64,000 nucleotides of DNA from Bordetella genomosp. 9 (GTDB taxonomy: Bacteria; Pseudomonadota; Gammaproteobacteria; Burkholderiales; Burkholderiaceae_B): NCBI RefSeq assembly GCF_002119725.1, contig NZ_CP021109.1, positions 2,294,001-2,358,000 on the forward strand, given 5' to 3'. A program made the position numbers and the translations under genes. The notes beneath the pieces were generated by a model that saw only the letters and a list, made by a program, of their open reading frames with translations, ran no database searches and had not been told where the DNA came from. Positions 52,718 through 59,565 of the stretch are shown here, piece after piece. Numbering within the stretch: the stretch's first letter is position 1; the number at the start of each line of letters is the position of its first letter.

Positions 52718-54754
52718 CTATTTTGACTTGGCCATACGGCGCGCAGGCAGTGGGCTGGTCATCGTGCCCATCCGAGCGGCCGCTGCGCCCTCCCCGCCCG
52801 AAGCACGCGCAGGCTTGCGGTGGGTTTCGTGTTTGAGGCCGCCGTTGGTCCGGCTGGCCATCGCTTTCTCTAGCATGGCGTCGCCGATAAAGGGATTTTC
52901 GGCGCACGCCAATATCCGTCTAGCTTCCAAATAGGCGGGGTGCACGGGCAGTCGCTTGTTGGGCTGTCGCTCAACGTACTGCATGAATGCGGCGATGGCG
53001 TCACTGCCCGCGGGAATATCGAATTGGCCGCGGGCGTTGGCTTTGCAGATGGCCGTGCGCACCGACAGACTATGGGGCGAGGCGTTCCAAGGCGGGGCCG
53101 CCCTTAAAACACCCAGTGAGAGGCCATCGAGCGTTGCGGCACGAACCACACGGCAATCGTCTTCTTTGTGGCAAATTACCCAGATGTCAGAGCCGACCAG
53201 GTCCTGCCGGTTTTGAAGTGTCTCGTTGGTGTAGCGCGCGTAATAGAACTCGACAAAGGGCATGCGTCCGGTCCTCGCCCCACCGCGGACAGCACATCGC
53301 CTGCGCACGCTGAAGTAGGATTCGACCGCGTCGGCGTCGACGCGCCGGAAGCGCTGGTTGGACTTCTCATAGAGAAATTTTGCATAGGCAAGCGGCGTGC
53401 GATAGCCAATTCCCTTATGGCCAGTGCAGTTGTAGTTTGCGATTACGACATCCAACAGCTCCTCGGCATACTCATACTGGAACCGGCTCGTTACCGCGAT
53501 TTCCTCAGGCTGCCGCCCTTTGCGCTGAGTTGTATTGGCTCCGGTGGTGTTGGACAGGCGTTGAAGGCCACCGCCGGCCGAACGACGAAAAAACGCCTCG
53601 ATGAATGGACGGTCATCTTTGCTGCGCCGCTTTGAAAACGCCGTCTTCGGCTCGAGCAAGGCGGATCCGACCGCATCGCGCAATAGGGTGCGAACCGTCG
53701 CGCACGTCTCGGCCAGGGCGCCATCTACGCTGGTTTCGTCCCAGCACAGTCCGACGAACTCCTCGCCAGCCGAGGAGAGAAGCCCGGCCCCGGGGAGATA
53801 GGCAGTTTTGCAATAGCTCACGGGTCTGGGTGGCCACCTGCCCAGCGCGCGCTTAATTGCGCGAAGCACGTCGTCCACCGAGACTTCTCGTCGCAGGCTG
53901 AAGTAGTACCCGATAACGGCACGCGAGACGACTTCCAGCAGGACGATGACCCATAGGCGATGAACGATCTTTTCCTTGTAGCCGCCAGCCTCGTCCGCAA
54001 TCGACACGCAGAACCGGCCATCAAGCTTGTGCGCGTCCATCTCCACGCGTTGCATGAATTTCAGCACCGGGCGGTCCGCTCCATCGCCTGTCTTGAGTTT
54101 TGTGACGAGATCGGGGCCACCCGTCACGCCGGCTAGGGCCCGGGGATCCTCGTTCAGTACCCTATCGATGTATCGGCGTATCGAGTAGTAGCCTCTGCTC
54201 ACCGTGTTAAAGGGCCATTCGCCGCGCGCTTCATATCCCAAGCCGCGAAGCTGATCCAGAAACCACGCGGCGTGTCGCTTTCTCGACTGGTTGATTTCAT
54301 GCAGTCTCGTGCCCGAGCTCCAAGACCGCCGGATGCGGGTGTCAAAGGCCTCGCGCAGGTCAGGATGCAGATCCAGTACGGCTTGCAGCGCGCCCGCGGC
54401 GCCGGCGCCAGATGCGCCTACGTGGACCGCCTTCCGGCGCTCGTAGGGCCTGAGCCGAAGATAAGGAATGAGCCCTCTCCACCCATAGGGCTGGCCATCC
54501 GGGTGCGTTGCCAAACAGCGCTCACGGATGAGGCGATAGACCTGTTTTGCGCCAAGCGAAGTGCTTTGCTTGATGGCGACTGATGGAGCGCCAGACAGGT
54601 AGAGCAATACGGCCCGTTTTCTGGCTAGATAGAGCGTTCGAAGGGCCTCAGGCAAGCCTGCCTCGTCGGGTGTGGCCCATAGGGACAGGTCAACGGCGCG
54701 CCCTCGCACCCGACGGGCTGCTTCGATATCGGCATCGGAGTCGTGAGGTTGCAC
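52718..54754 (-). CDS. tniA: TniA/TnsB-like DDE transposase
   Basis: 678 residues, longer than Tn5053 TniA (about 560). After N-terminal DNA-binding regions, the RNase H-like core has Asp240 in VEMDAHKLDGRF, a second Asp probably Asp349 in VGLCWDETSVDG, and Glu396 in DDRPFIEAFFRR. A Mu-type beta-barrel follows with the NYNCTGHKGIGYRTPLAYAK linker. The basic C-terminal tail (KHETHRKPARASGGEG) may contact the ATPase. No tnsA endonuclease gene is present, so replicative (cointegrate-forming) transposition is expected. Confidence 0.88.
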   Translation of the reverse strand: MQPHDSDADIEAARRVRGRAVDLSLWATPDEAGLPEALRTLYLARKRAVLLYLSGAPSVAIKQSTSLGAKQVYRLIRERCLATHPDGQPYGWRGLIPYLRLRPYERRKAVHVGASGAGAAGALQAVLDLHPDLREAFDTRIRRSWSSGTRLHEINQSRKRHAAWFLDQLRGLGYEARGEWPFNTVSRGYYSIRRYIDRVLNEDPRALAGVTGGPDLVTKLKTGDGADRPVLKFMQRVEMDAHKLDGRFCVSIADEAGGYKEKIVHRLWVIVLLEVVSRAVIGYYFSLRREVSVDDVLRAIKRALGRWPPRPVSYCKTAYLPGAGLLSSAGEEFVGLCWDETSVDGALAETCATVRTLLRDAVGSALLEPKTAFSKRRSKDDRPFIEAFFRRSAGGGLQRLSNTTGANTTQRKGRQPEEIAVTSRFQYEYAEELLDVVIANYNCTGHKGIGYRTPLAYAKFLYEKSNQRFRRVDADAVESYFSVRRRCAVRGGARTGRMPFVEFYYARYTNETLQNRQDLVGSDIWVICHKEDDCRVVRAATLDGLSLGVLRAAPPWNASPHSLSVRTAICKANARGQFDIPAGSDAIAAFMQYVERQPNKRLPVHPAYLEARRILACAENPFIGDAMLEKAMASRTNGGLKHETHRKPARASGGEGAAAARMGTMTSPLPARRMAKSK

Positions 54755-54870
54755 GGAGCGACCTCCATAGACGTCACGCGTTGCGCAGCGGCCTTGTGAG
54801 GCGTCGCAGACGCGTTCTGTTCGGTGTGCTAGGTGTACTATATTCTGAATAACCGTTCAAGATCAGTGAC

Positions 54871-54891
54871 TTGCATGCATTTTGCATGTAA
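54871..54891 (+). promoter_or_regulatory. Inverted repeat between the transposase gene and a divergent small gene
   Basis: TTGCATGC-ATTTT-GCATGTAA is an 8+5+8 dyad with one mismatch, 27 bp before the ATG at 54919 and just upstream of the divergent tniA gene. It lies in an AT-rich promoter patch (CTATATTCTGAATAACC at about 54837-54853). It could be an operator controlling both directions. Confidence 0.55.
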
Positions 54892-54918
54892 ATCGAGACG
54901 TAACAGGAGCGGAAAACC

Positions 54919-55401
54919 ATGTGCCCACGACCTCGAGAAGACCGGCCGATATCCGCGCTGGGCGCAGTGCCCGGCGTGCAGCCCAAGGTATTGGTCATGA
55001 TTGAGGGTGCCCGGTACGTCGAAGCGGGCTCTGGCGTCATCGACCAGGAGCGATGGGACGCGTGTCTGGATCTTGCGGATCAGCTGGTCACGTATGGCCG
55101 ACGCAAGCTCGCGGCCGATCCAACGCTGCGCCCAGATCGGCTGGTTCCCCGCATGCGCCTGGCCCTTGAAAAGAAAAACTGTGGGCTTGCTGAAAACGAG
55201 CTGGATTGGGTGATGGCCCATGTGGCAGGCGCCCTGAAAACGACCGTCGCGGGTAGTTGCACGGTTCCGCCGGAAATGCTTGCCCGTCTGTTTGACAACT
55301 CGCCGGCCCCATATCCGCCACCCAAAACACGCATTCAGGTCGCCGAAGAGCAACTACAGGCGCGGCTTCAGAAGGCAAGAGCCGACCGAGCTCGCTCCTG
55401 A
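54919..55401 (+). CDS. Hypothetical transposon-end protein
   Basis: 160 residues with AGGAG nine bases before the ATG. Mostly helical and charged: YVEAGSGVIDQERWDACLDL, DRLVPRMRLALEKKNCGLAE, and a C-terminal coiled coil (TRIQVAEEQLQARLQKARAD). I do not recognise the family. It is divergent from tniA with a shared dyad between them and is the last gene before the right end. A regulator or accessory transposition factor would fit the place. Confidence 0.65.
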   Translation: MCPRPREDRPISALGAVPGVQPKVLVMIEGARYVEAGSGVIDQERWDACLDLADQLVTYGRRKLAADPTLRPDRLVPRMRLALEKKNCGLAENELDWVMAHVAGALKTTVAGSCTVPPEMLARLFDNSPAPYPPPKTRIQVAEEQLQARLQKARADRARS

Positions 55402-55519
55402 GCCGTTGCGCTGCCTGATGTTCCGTCGCGATTTTTCATCGTCGTTCTGTCGACCCTCCCTGCTTCTGGGAAACCTTGCCCTTATCGCGGCCGCTTCCGT
55501 CGGTCCCCAGGAGCCCGTC

Positions 55520-55661
55520 GGAAAAGGAACAAAATCACTTACGCCGTCCGGGAAAGGAACAGTTTTCTGCAAACTTTTTATAAGTAAATTTGTTCCCTCG
55601 AATGCAGACCACTCTATGGTGATGGGCCCCCATGGCGGGCACAAAATTATGCAAACCGACG
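55520..55661 (-). repeat. Right transposon end with repeated transposase-binding-like sites
   Basis: Copies of the left-end box lie on the minus strand at 55520-55543 (GGAAAAGGAACAAAATCACT), 55551-55574 (GGAAAGGAACAGTTTTCTGC) and the terminal 55637-55661 (GGGCACAAAATTATGCAAAC). One further copy in the opposite direction is at 55581-55600 (TAAGTAAATTTGTTCCCTCG). The terminal copy reads, in reverse, CGTCGGTTTGCATAATTTTG, nearly identical to the left end. An asymmetric set of 2 versus 3-4 sites is usual for Tn7-like ends. Confidence 0.72.
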
Positions 55662-55685
55662 CTTGTCGACTGCGCGGCAAGCTGG

Positions 55686-55868
55686 GGGCCCTGCGCCAAG
55701 GCCTTGCATATCCAGACCTACCAGGACGCCTGCCGCGTAGCTCGACACGCCGGCCGCCTAAAGGACGGCCGGACCTTCGTGATTTCGCGAACATGAATTC
55801 GAACGCTACGGCGTCATCGGCAGGAAGATCGGCCTGGATCTACTCAACCCCGCATCAGCCAGCACGTT
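55686..55868 (+). pseudogene. Frameshifted gene relic, family unknown
   Basis: Two overlapping frames give protein-like text. ALHIQTYQDACRVARHAGRL, continuing KDGRTFVISR, comes in one frame up to about 55790. EHEFERYGVIGRKIGLDLLN continues at once in the next. Together they read like one interrupted coding sequence. No start or end is present. It sits between the transposon end and the ars operon. I cannot name the family. Confidence 0.35.
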
Positions 55869-55903
55869 CCGCACACGAGATCGTCGTGCTACAGTTCAAC
55901 AAA

Positions 55904-55917
55904 ACATGAATTCATGT
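55904..55917 (+). promoter_or_regulatory. ArsR operator-like palindrome
   Basis: ACATGAA/TTCATGT is a perfect 14-bp palindrome 11 bp before the arsR ATG. The same sequence (13 of 14 bases) precedes the decayed arsR copy at 49814. ArsR repressors bind such dyads near their own start and release on arsenite. Confidence 0.6.
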
Positions 55918-55928
55918 ATAGGTGAGTC

Positions 55929-56270
55929 ATGGAAGAGAACGATGCAGTGGTCGCCTTGGCGGCTTTGGCGCACCCGCAACGCCTCAGGGCGTTTCGTGCC
56001 CTTGTGGTGGCCGGACCGGATGGTGTGGCGCCCAGCGTTCTGGCCGAGCATCTGGGCGTGGCGCGCAGTGCCCTTTCCTTCCACCTCAAGGAGCTGTCGC
56101 ATGCCGGGCTGGTCCGCAGCGAACAGCAGGGGCGCTTTCTCATCTATCGCGCCAGCTACGAGCGCATGGACGGCTTGCTCGGTTACTTGACCGAGCATTG
56201 TTGCCAGGGAGGCGTCTGCGAACCCGCCGACGCATACCGCAGCCGGCTATGCCAAATGGATGCTGGATGA
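55929..56270 (+). CDS. arsR: ArsR-family arsenic-responsive repressor
   Basis: 113 residues. The winged helix is VLAEHLGVARSALSFHLKEL, then SHAGLVRSEQQGRFLIYR. The C-terminus carries Cys91-Cys92 and Cys97 in LTEHCCQGGVCE, a sensor arrangement like that of Acidithiobacillus ArsR, rather than the CxC in the DNA-binding helix of plasmid R773 ArsR. It should repress the operon until As(III) binds. AGGTGAG precedes ATG 55929. A mutated near-copy lies at 49814-50171. Confidence 0.92.
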   Translation: MEENDAVVALAALAHPQRLRAFRALVVAGPDGVAPSVLAEHLGVARSALSFHLKELSHAGLVRSEQQGRFLIYRASYERMDGLLGYLTEHCCQGGVCEPADAYRSRLCQMDAG

Positions 56271-56342
56271 CCGGCCTTCGGATTTCACCATTTCGACGCG
56301 GGAACCCGCATCCCATTCCCCAACCGTTGCTGCCGAGGCACC

Positions 56343-56837
56343 ATGGAAGACAAGGTCTATAACGCCCTCTTTATCTGTACCGGAAATTCGGCGCGGTCCA
56401 TCCTGGCAGAAGGGCTGCTGAACGGCCTGGCCCAGGGACGCTTTCGCGCGTACTCCGCGGGCAGCCAGCCCAAGGGCGAAGTGCACCCCCTGGCACTGGC
56501 CACGCTGGAGACGCTTGGCATGCCCACGACGGGCTATCGCAGCAAGAGTTGGGACGAATTCACCTTGCCGGATGCGCCCCAGTTGGACTTTATCTTCACG
56601 GTGTGCGACAACGCCGCCGGTGAAGTATGCCCGATCTGGCCGGGCCAACCGATGTCGGCCCATTGGGGCGTACCCGATCCTGCTGCCGTAGAAGGCTCCG
56701 ATGACGAAAAGCGCAAGGCTTTCCAGAACGCCGCACGCGTGCTCAAGCGCCGCATCGAGCTGTTGCTGTCCCTGCCGATGGACCGGCTGGACACGATGTC
56801 GCTGCGCAAGGAACTGCACGGCATCGGCAAGGCGTGA
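56343..56837 (+). CDS. arsC: Arsenate reductase, thioredoxin-coupled (LMW phosphatase type)
   Basis: 164 residues. The P-loop FICTGNSARSI gives Cys12 and Arg18; the relay cysteines are Cys88 and Cys96 (VCDNAAGEVCPIW), and the general acid region is WGVPDPAAVEG. It reduces As(V) to As(III) with electrons from thioredoxin. Reduction makes arsenite, which needs export by Acr3/ArsB; the pump gene just downstream is a remnant. The start is 72 bp after arsR. Confidence 0.93.
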   Translation: MEDKVYNALFICTGNSARSILAEGLLNGLAQGRFRAYSAGSQPKGEVHPLALATLETLGMPTTGYRSKSWDEFTLPDAPQLDFIFTVCDNAAGEVCPIWPGQPMSAHWGVPDPAAVEGSDDEKRKAFQNAARVLKRRIELLLSLPMDRLDTMSLRKELHGIGKA

Positions 56838-56845
56838 AGCGCGCC

Positions 56846-57016
56846 ATGTCCGTCAACGCCACCCCCCTTCCCCGTCCGGCGCCATCGAGGAATCCCTTCG
56901 AGCGCTGTCCGCCCTCATGGGTCGCGCCGGGCATCGTCGCCGCTTGGAAAACCCGGCACGCAATTGAGTTCTGTCCAGATACCGCCGCGTTGACGACGCG
57001 TGCGATCACGCTTTGA
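56846..57016 (+). pseudogene. Acr3 arsenite efflux pump, 5' remnant
   Basis: A 56-residue open frame. The first about 30 residues (NATPLPRPAPSRNPFERCPP, then SWVAPGIVAAW) look like the N-terminus of Acr3 pumps (usually NPFERYLxxWVALCIVAG), after which the similarity ends in an unrelated tail stopping at 57014-57016. The remaining about 300 residues and ten membrane helices are missing. Position between arsC and arsH is where acr3 is found in many proteobacterial operons. Confidence 0.65.
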
Positions 57017-57024
57017 AGCTTCCA

Positions 57025-57741
57025 ATGGTCAAGCTCGACGATCTACCCAACGTACAGACGGACTGCTTTGACGGCGGCATTGCCCGGCGGCTGCATGCGT
57101 CCCGGTCCGCACATCCGCCCCGCATCCTGCTGCTCTATGGATCGCTGCGCGAGCGGTCGTTCAGCCGCTTTGCCGCCGAGGAAGCGTCCCGGCTGCTGCG
57201 CGCGATGGGAGCCGAAACATGCCTGTTCAACCCCGCTGGCCTCCCCCTGGTGGACAGCGAGCCGGAAAGCCACCCCAAAGTCGCGGAGCTGCGCGAGCTG
57301 GTGCAATGGGCCGAGGGCATGGTGTGGTGCTCGCCGGAACGGCACGGCGCCATGACGGGGCTCATGAAGACGCAGATCGACTGGATTCCCCTGTCGCTCG
57401 GTGCGGTGCGGCCCACGCAAGGCAAGACGCTCGCTGTCATGCAGGTCAGCGGCGGCTCGCAGTCCTTCAATGCCGTCAATCAGATGCGCGTGCTGGGCCG
57501 CTGGATGCGGATGATCACCATCCCGAACCAGTCGTCGGTGGCCAAGGCCTGGCAGGAATTCGATGAGCACGGGCGCATGCGGCCTTCGGCCTACTACGAC
57601 CGCATCGTCGACGTCATGGAAGAGCTTGTGAAATTCACCCTGCTTACTCGCGATGTTGCGCCCTATCTGGTGGACCGCTATAGCGAACGCAAAGAAAGCG
57701 CGGATCAGGCATCCAAGCGCGTCAATCAAGCGAAGATCTGA
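57025..57741 (+). CDS. arsH: ArsH NADPH-dependent FMN reductase (organoarsenical oxidase)
   Basis: 238 residues from ATG 57025; a TTG 12 bp earlier is possible. Flavodoxin-like fold with FMN motif [20 protein letters not shown] and the ArsH signatures [40 protein letters not shown] and [12 protein letters not shown]. ArsH oxidises trivalent methylated arsenicals. It is the last gene of the ars operon, followed by a terminator. Confidence 0.94.
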   Translation: MVKLDDLPNVQTDCFDGGIARRLHASRSAHPPRILLLYGSLRERSFSRFAAEEASRLLRAMGAETCLFNPAGLPLVDSEPESHPKVAELRELVQWAEGMVWCSPERHGAMTGLMKTQIDWIPLSLGAVRPTQGKTLAVMQVSGGSQSFNAVNQMRVLGRWMRMITIPNQSSVAKAWQEFDEHGRMRPSAYYDRIVDVMEELVKFTLLTRDVAPYLVDRYSERKESADQASKRVNQAKI

Positions 57742-57766
57742 TGCGTCTGTCTCAGCGTGGCGATGT

Positions 57767-57791
57767 GGCTGCCCGGGGCAGCCTTTGATTT
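57767..57791 (+). terminator. Rho-independent terminator after arsH
   Basis: A 7-bp stem GGCTGCC/GGCAGCC with loop CGG, followed by TTTGATTT, 25 bp after the arsH stop codon. Confidence 0.6.
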
Positions 57792-57890
57792 CATGGCCGG
57801 ATGCAGCCGGTATGCGTAGCCGCATGGTCCGTCGCGGCTGGCTCGCGGAGGCGGCCGCCCCGGGCCGGGAATCGAATGCGATCTATTCGG

Positions 57891-57995
57891 TCATTTCTTC
57901 TTCGCTTGGTCGCGATGCCACTTGATCGCGAAGAACATGCCCGTGCCGAACACGAGGACTTTGAAGGTGATGAAGACTATCGGGACCCAATCCAT
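57891..57995 (-). CDS. 34-residue single-helix membrane protein
   Basis: ATG 57995 to TGA 57891. The protein is MDWVPIVFITFKVLVFGTGM, then FFAIKWHRDQAKKK: one 20-residue hydrophobic helix and a strongly basic tail, the profile of small inner-membrane proteins that regulate larger partners. Codon use (GTC, CTC, GGC, AAG) fits a real gene. The ribosome-binding site is weak. Family not recognised. Confidence 0.6.
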   Translation of the reverse strand: MDWVPIVFITFKVLVFGTGMFFAIKWHRDQAKKK

Positions 57996-58345
57996 TATTT
58001 CGACTACTTCCAGGCTACGATTTCACGCATTTCAACGTGCGGGGCATCCCCGAACATGCTGCTTCAGCAGCTTCCTGTCCTAGTTTAATCCCCGAGGGTC
58101 CCCGGCAAGCGGAGCAGTTCAGGGTCGAAATGGGGCCCATGTGATGTCCATGTGAAGCCCATGCCGCGTGCCGGCGATCCGCGCCCGTCTCCGCCCCTCT
58201 CCGCCCGCGTGTTTTGCAGTGCCCCCTGCCCCGCTGCCCGTCTTCACCAGCCACGCGCCGCCACCGTGAAAGGGCTCGTCATTCGATGAGGCGCGTGGCG
58301 GCGAAGCTCCGTTTGGATGCCAGGGGCTGATATCCGGCGCCAGGA
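57996..58345. other. Intergenic region
   Basis: 350 bp with no supported gene. It contains the upstream region of the 34-residue membrane protein and the downstream region of the SRPBCC gene. Short Arg/Pro-rich frames only. Confidence 0.35.
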
Positions 58346-58798
58346 TCAGCGCTTATCCGACGGCCGCAGCACGACGGTGCCGGTCTCCAGCAGCGACTTC
58401 AGGTTCGAAAGGATCTTGGGCCAGCCTCCCGACACGGCCTTGATGAATTGCGATCCCTCCCGCTCCATGGTGTGAATGATCGAGAGTTTTATGGCGTCGC
58501 CCTCCGGCTCGATCTCGATCGTGCAGCGCGAATCGCCTTCGGCCTGCAGCTCCGGCTTCCACTGGTTCTGCCAGCGAATCACCAGACGCCGTGGCGGATC
58601 GGCTTCAAGGATCTCGCCGGCGTCGAACAGCTTGCCGTCGCCGTCCAGCAACCTCCAGGACGAGCCGGCCTTCCATTCGCTTTCGCAGTGCATGCCAAAC
58701 CAGTACTGCTTCATGAACGCCGGCTCGGTCAGCGCGGACCACAGCTTTTCCGGCGTGGTGCGTATGTAGATGACGTACGCAAAGGTCGATCTAGTCAT
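58346..58798 (-). CDS. SRPBCC (AHSA1-type) protein
   Basis: 150 residues. The START/AHSA1 fold is shown by VIYIRTTPEKLWSALTEPAF, then MKQYWFGM, a W-K-x-G-S-S-W strand, ILEADPPRRLVIRWQNQWKP and a C-terminal GGWPKILSNLKSLLETG helix. The genes of this type often follow an ArsR-like regulator, as here (8-bp overlap at 58791-58798). A hydrophobic-ligand-binding role is likely; ligand unknown. Confidence 0.9.
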   Translation of the reverse strand: MTRSTFAYVIYIRTTPEKLWSALTEPAFMKQYWFGMHCESEWKAGSSWRLLDGDGKLFDAGEILEADPPRRLVIRWQNQWKPELQAEGDSRCTIEIEPEGDAIKLSIIHTMEREGSQFIKAVSGGWPKILSNLKSLLETGTVVLRPSDKR

Positions 58799-59126
58799 CG
58801 GATTTCTCCAGTCGTCGTTTGAGATTCGAGAGCGCCTTCAGGCGAGGCTTCTCGAACTTGGCAATCCAGCGTTCGTAGATTTCCTGCAGCGGTACTGGAT
58901 TGAGGAAATGCAGCTTTTCGCGGCCGCGACGCACCGTGGCGATCAGATTGGCGGCCTCCAACACCTCAAGGTGCTGCGTTACCCCCTGCCGCGTCATGTC
59001 CATGTGCTCGCACAGCTCGCCCAGGGTGCGGCCGTCATGCGCATGCAGCAGATCCAACAGCATTCTGCGATTGGGGTCGGCCAGGGCTTTGAACAATAAG
59101 TCGATGTCGTCGCGGCGTTGGGCCAT
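58791..59126 (-). CDS. ArsR-family winged-helix regulator
   Basis: 111 residues from ATG 59126. The DNA-binding domain is LFKALADPNRRMLLDLLHAH, LGELCEHMDMTRQGVTQHLE, VLEAANLIATVRRGREKLHF. No metal-binding cysteines, so it is of the non-metal type paired with SRPBCC genes. Its stop overlaps the SRPBCC start by 8 bp, meaning translational coupling. Likely autoregulated; inducer unknown. Confidence 0.9.
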   Translation of the reverse strand: MAQRRDDIDLLFKALADPNRRMLLDLLHAHDGRTLGELCEHMDMTRQGVTQHLEVLEAANLIATVRRGREKLHFLNPVPLQEIYERWIAKFEKPRLKALSNLKRRLEKSDD

Positions 59127-59311
59127 GAGCTCATATGCAAGTATCCACTTGCATGAATGATATGCAACCAAACGCTTGCACGTCAACCCCGCTTTTTGCC
59201 TTTTTCGGAGGCGAGTACGTCGGTCCCGAGGCTTTCCCTTCTGCCCACCCCGCGACATCCAAGATACCTGCGCCGACGGGTTCGCTGCCGGGATGCGGGG
59301 GGGCTTATCCC

Positions 59312-59410
59312 GGATGGTATCCGCTACGCGCGGATGGTATCCGCTGTGCCGATCTACATATTTCGGATAGCCCTATTTATCTATCTTCTGCTATCTGGAT
59401 GGTATCCAGC
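59312..59410. repeat. Three copies of a GGATGGTATCC dyad upstream of the autotransporter
   Basis: Copies at 59312-59325 and 59332-59345 (each GGATGGTATCCGCT) and 59397-59410 (GGATGGTATCCAGC). GGAT-N3-ATCC is a small inverted repeat. The first two are 20 bp apart (two helical turns) and the third is 65 bp further. They lie in the 439-bp gap between the ArsR gene and the autotransporter. This looks like an operator array for a regulator of the autotransporter. Confidence 0.7.
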
Positions 59411-59565
59411 GATCAAGTTCTTTGATCTCCATCAAAAGACGTATACATTGCGTCTTTTTCCGAAAAGGAGCTCATCCGTATCGCCCGGAAAACGCGGGCC
59501 GCCAGGACCGCGGCTGCAAAAGGTCCCCCACTGGGACTCCACCGACCGACTTACAAGGATCCACA

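Larger units (their letters stand above)
41470..55661. mobile_element. Tn5053/Tn7-like transposon with defence cargo, about 14.2 kb
   Basis: Bounded by related inverted ends: left TGTCGTCCGTTTGCATAATT (41470) continuing TTGTTCCC, and on the right strand GGGCACAAAATTATGCAAAC ending near 55661. Both ends contain further copies of the AATTTTGTTCC-type box. Inside, at the right, are tniA-, tniB- and tniQ-like genes; at the left is a CBASS-like operon; in the middle are a tyrosine recombinase with broken partner and an ars remnant. GC is visibly lower than in the flanks. No target duplication could be identified, and the outermost right bases (CGCTT instead of CGACA) do not mirror the left TGTCG, so the precise right border is uncertain. 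Confidence 0.75.

Noticed and set aside
41460-55670. Target-site duplication flanking the transposon
   Set aside because: The 5 bp outside the proposed ends (TAGCT on the left; CTTGT on the right) do not match, so no duplication can be claimed.
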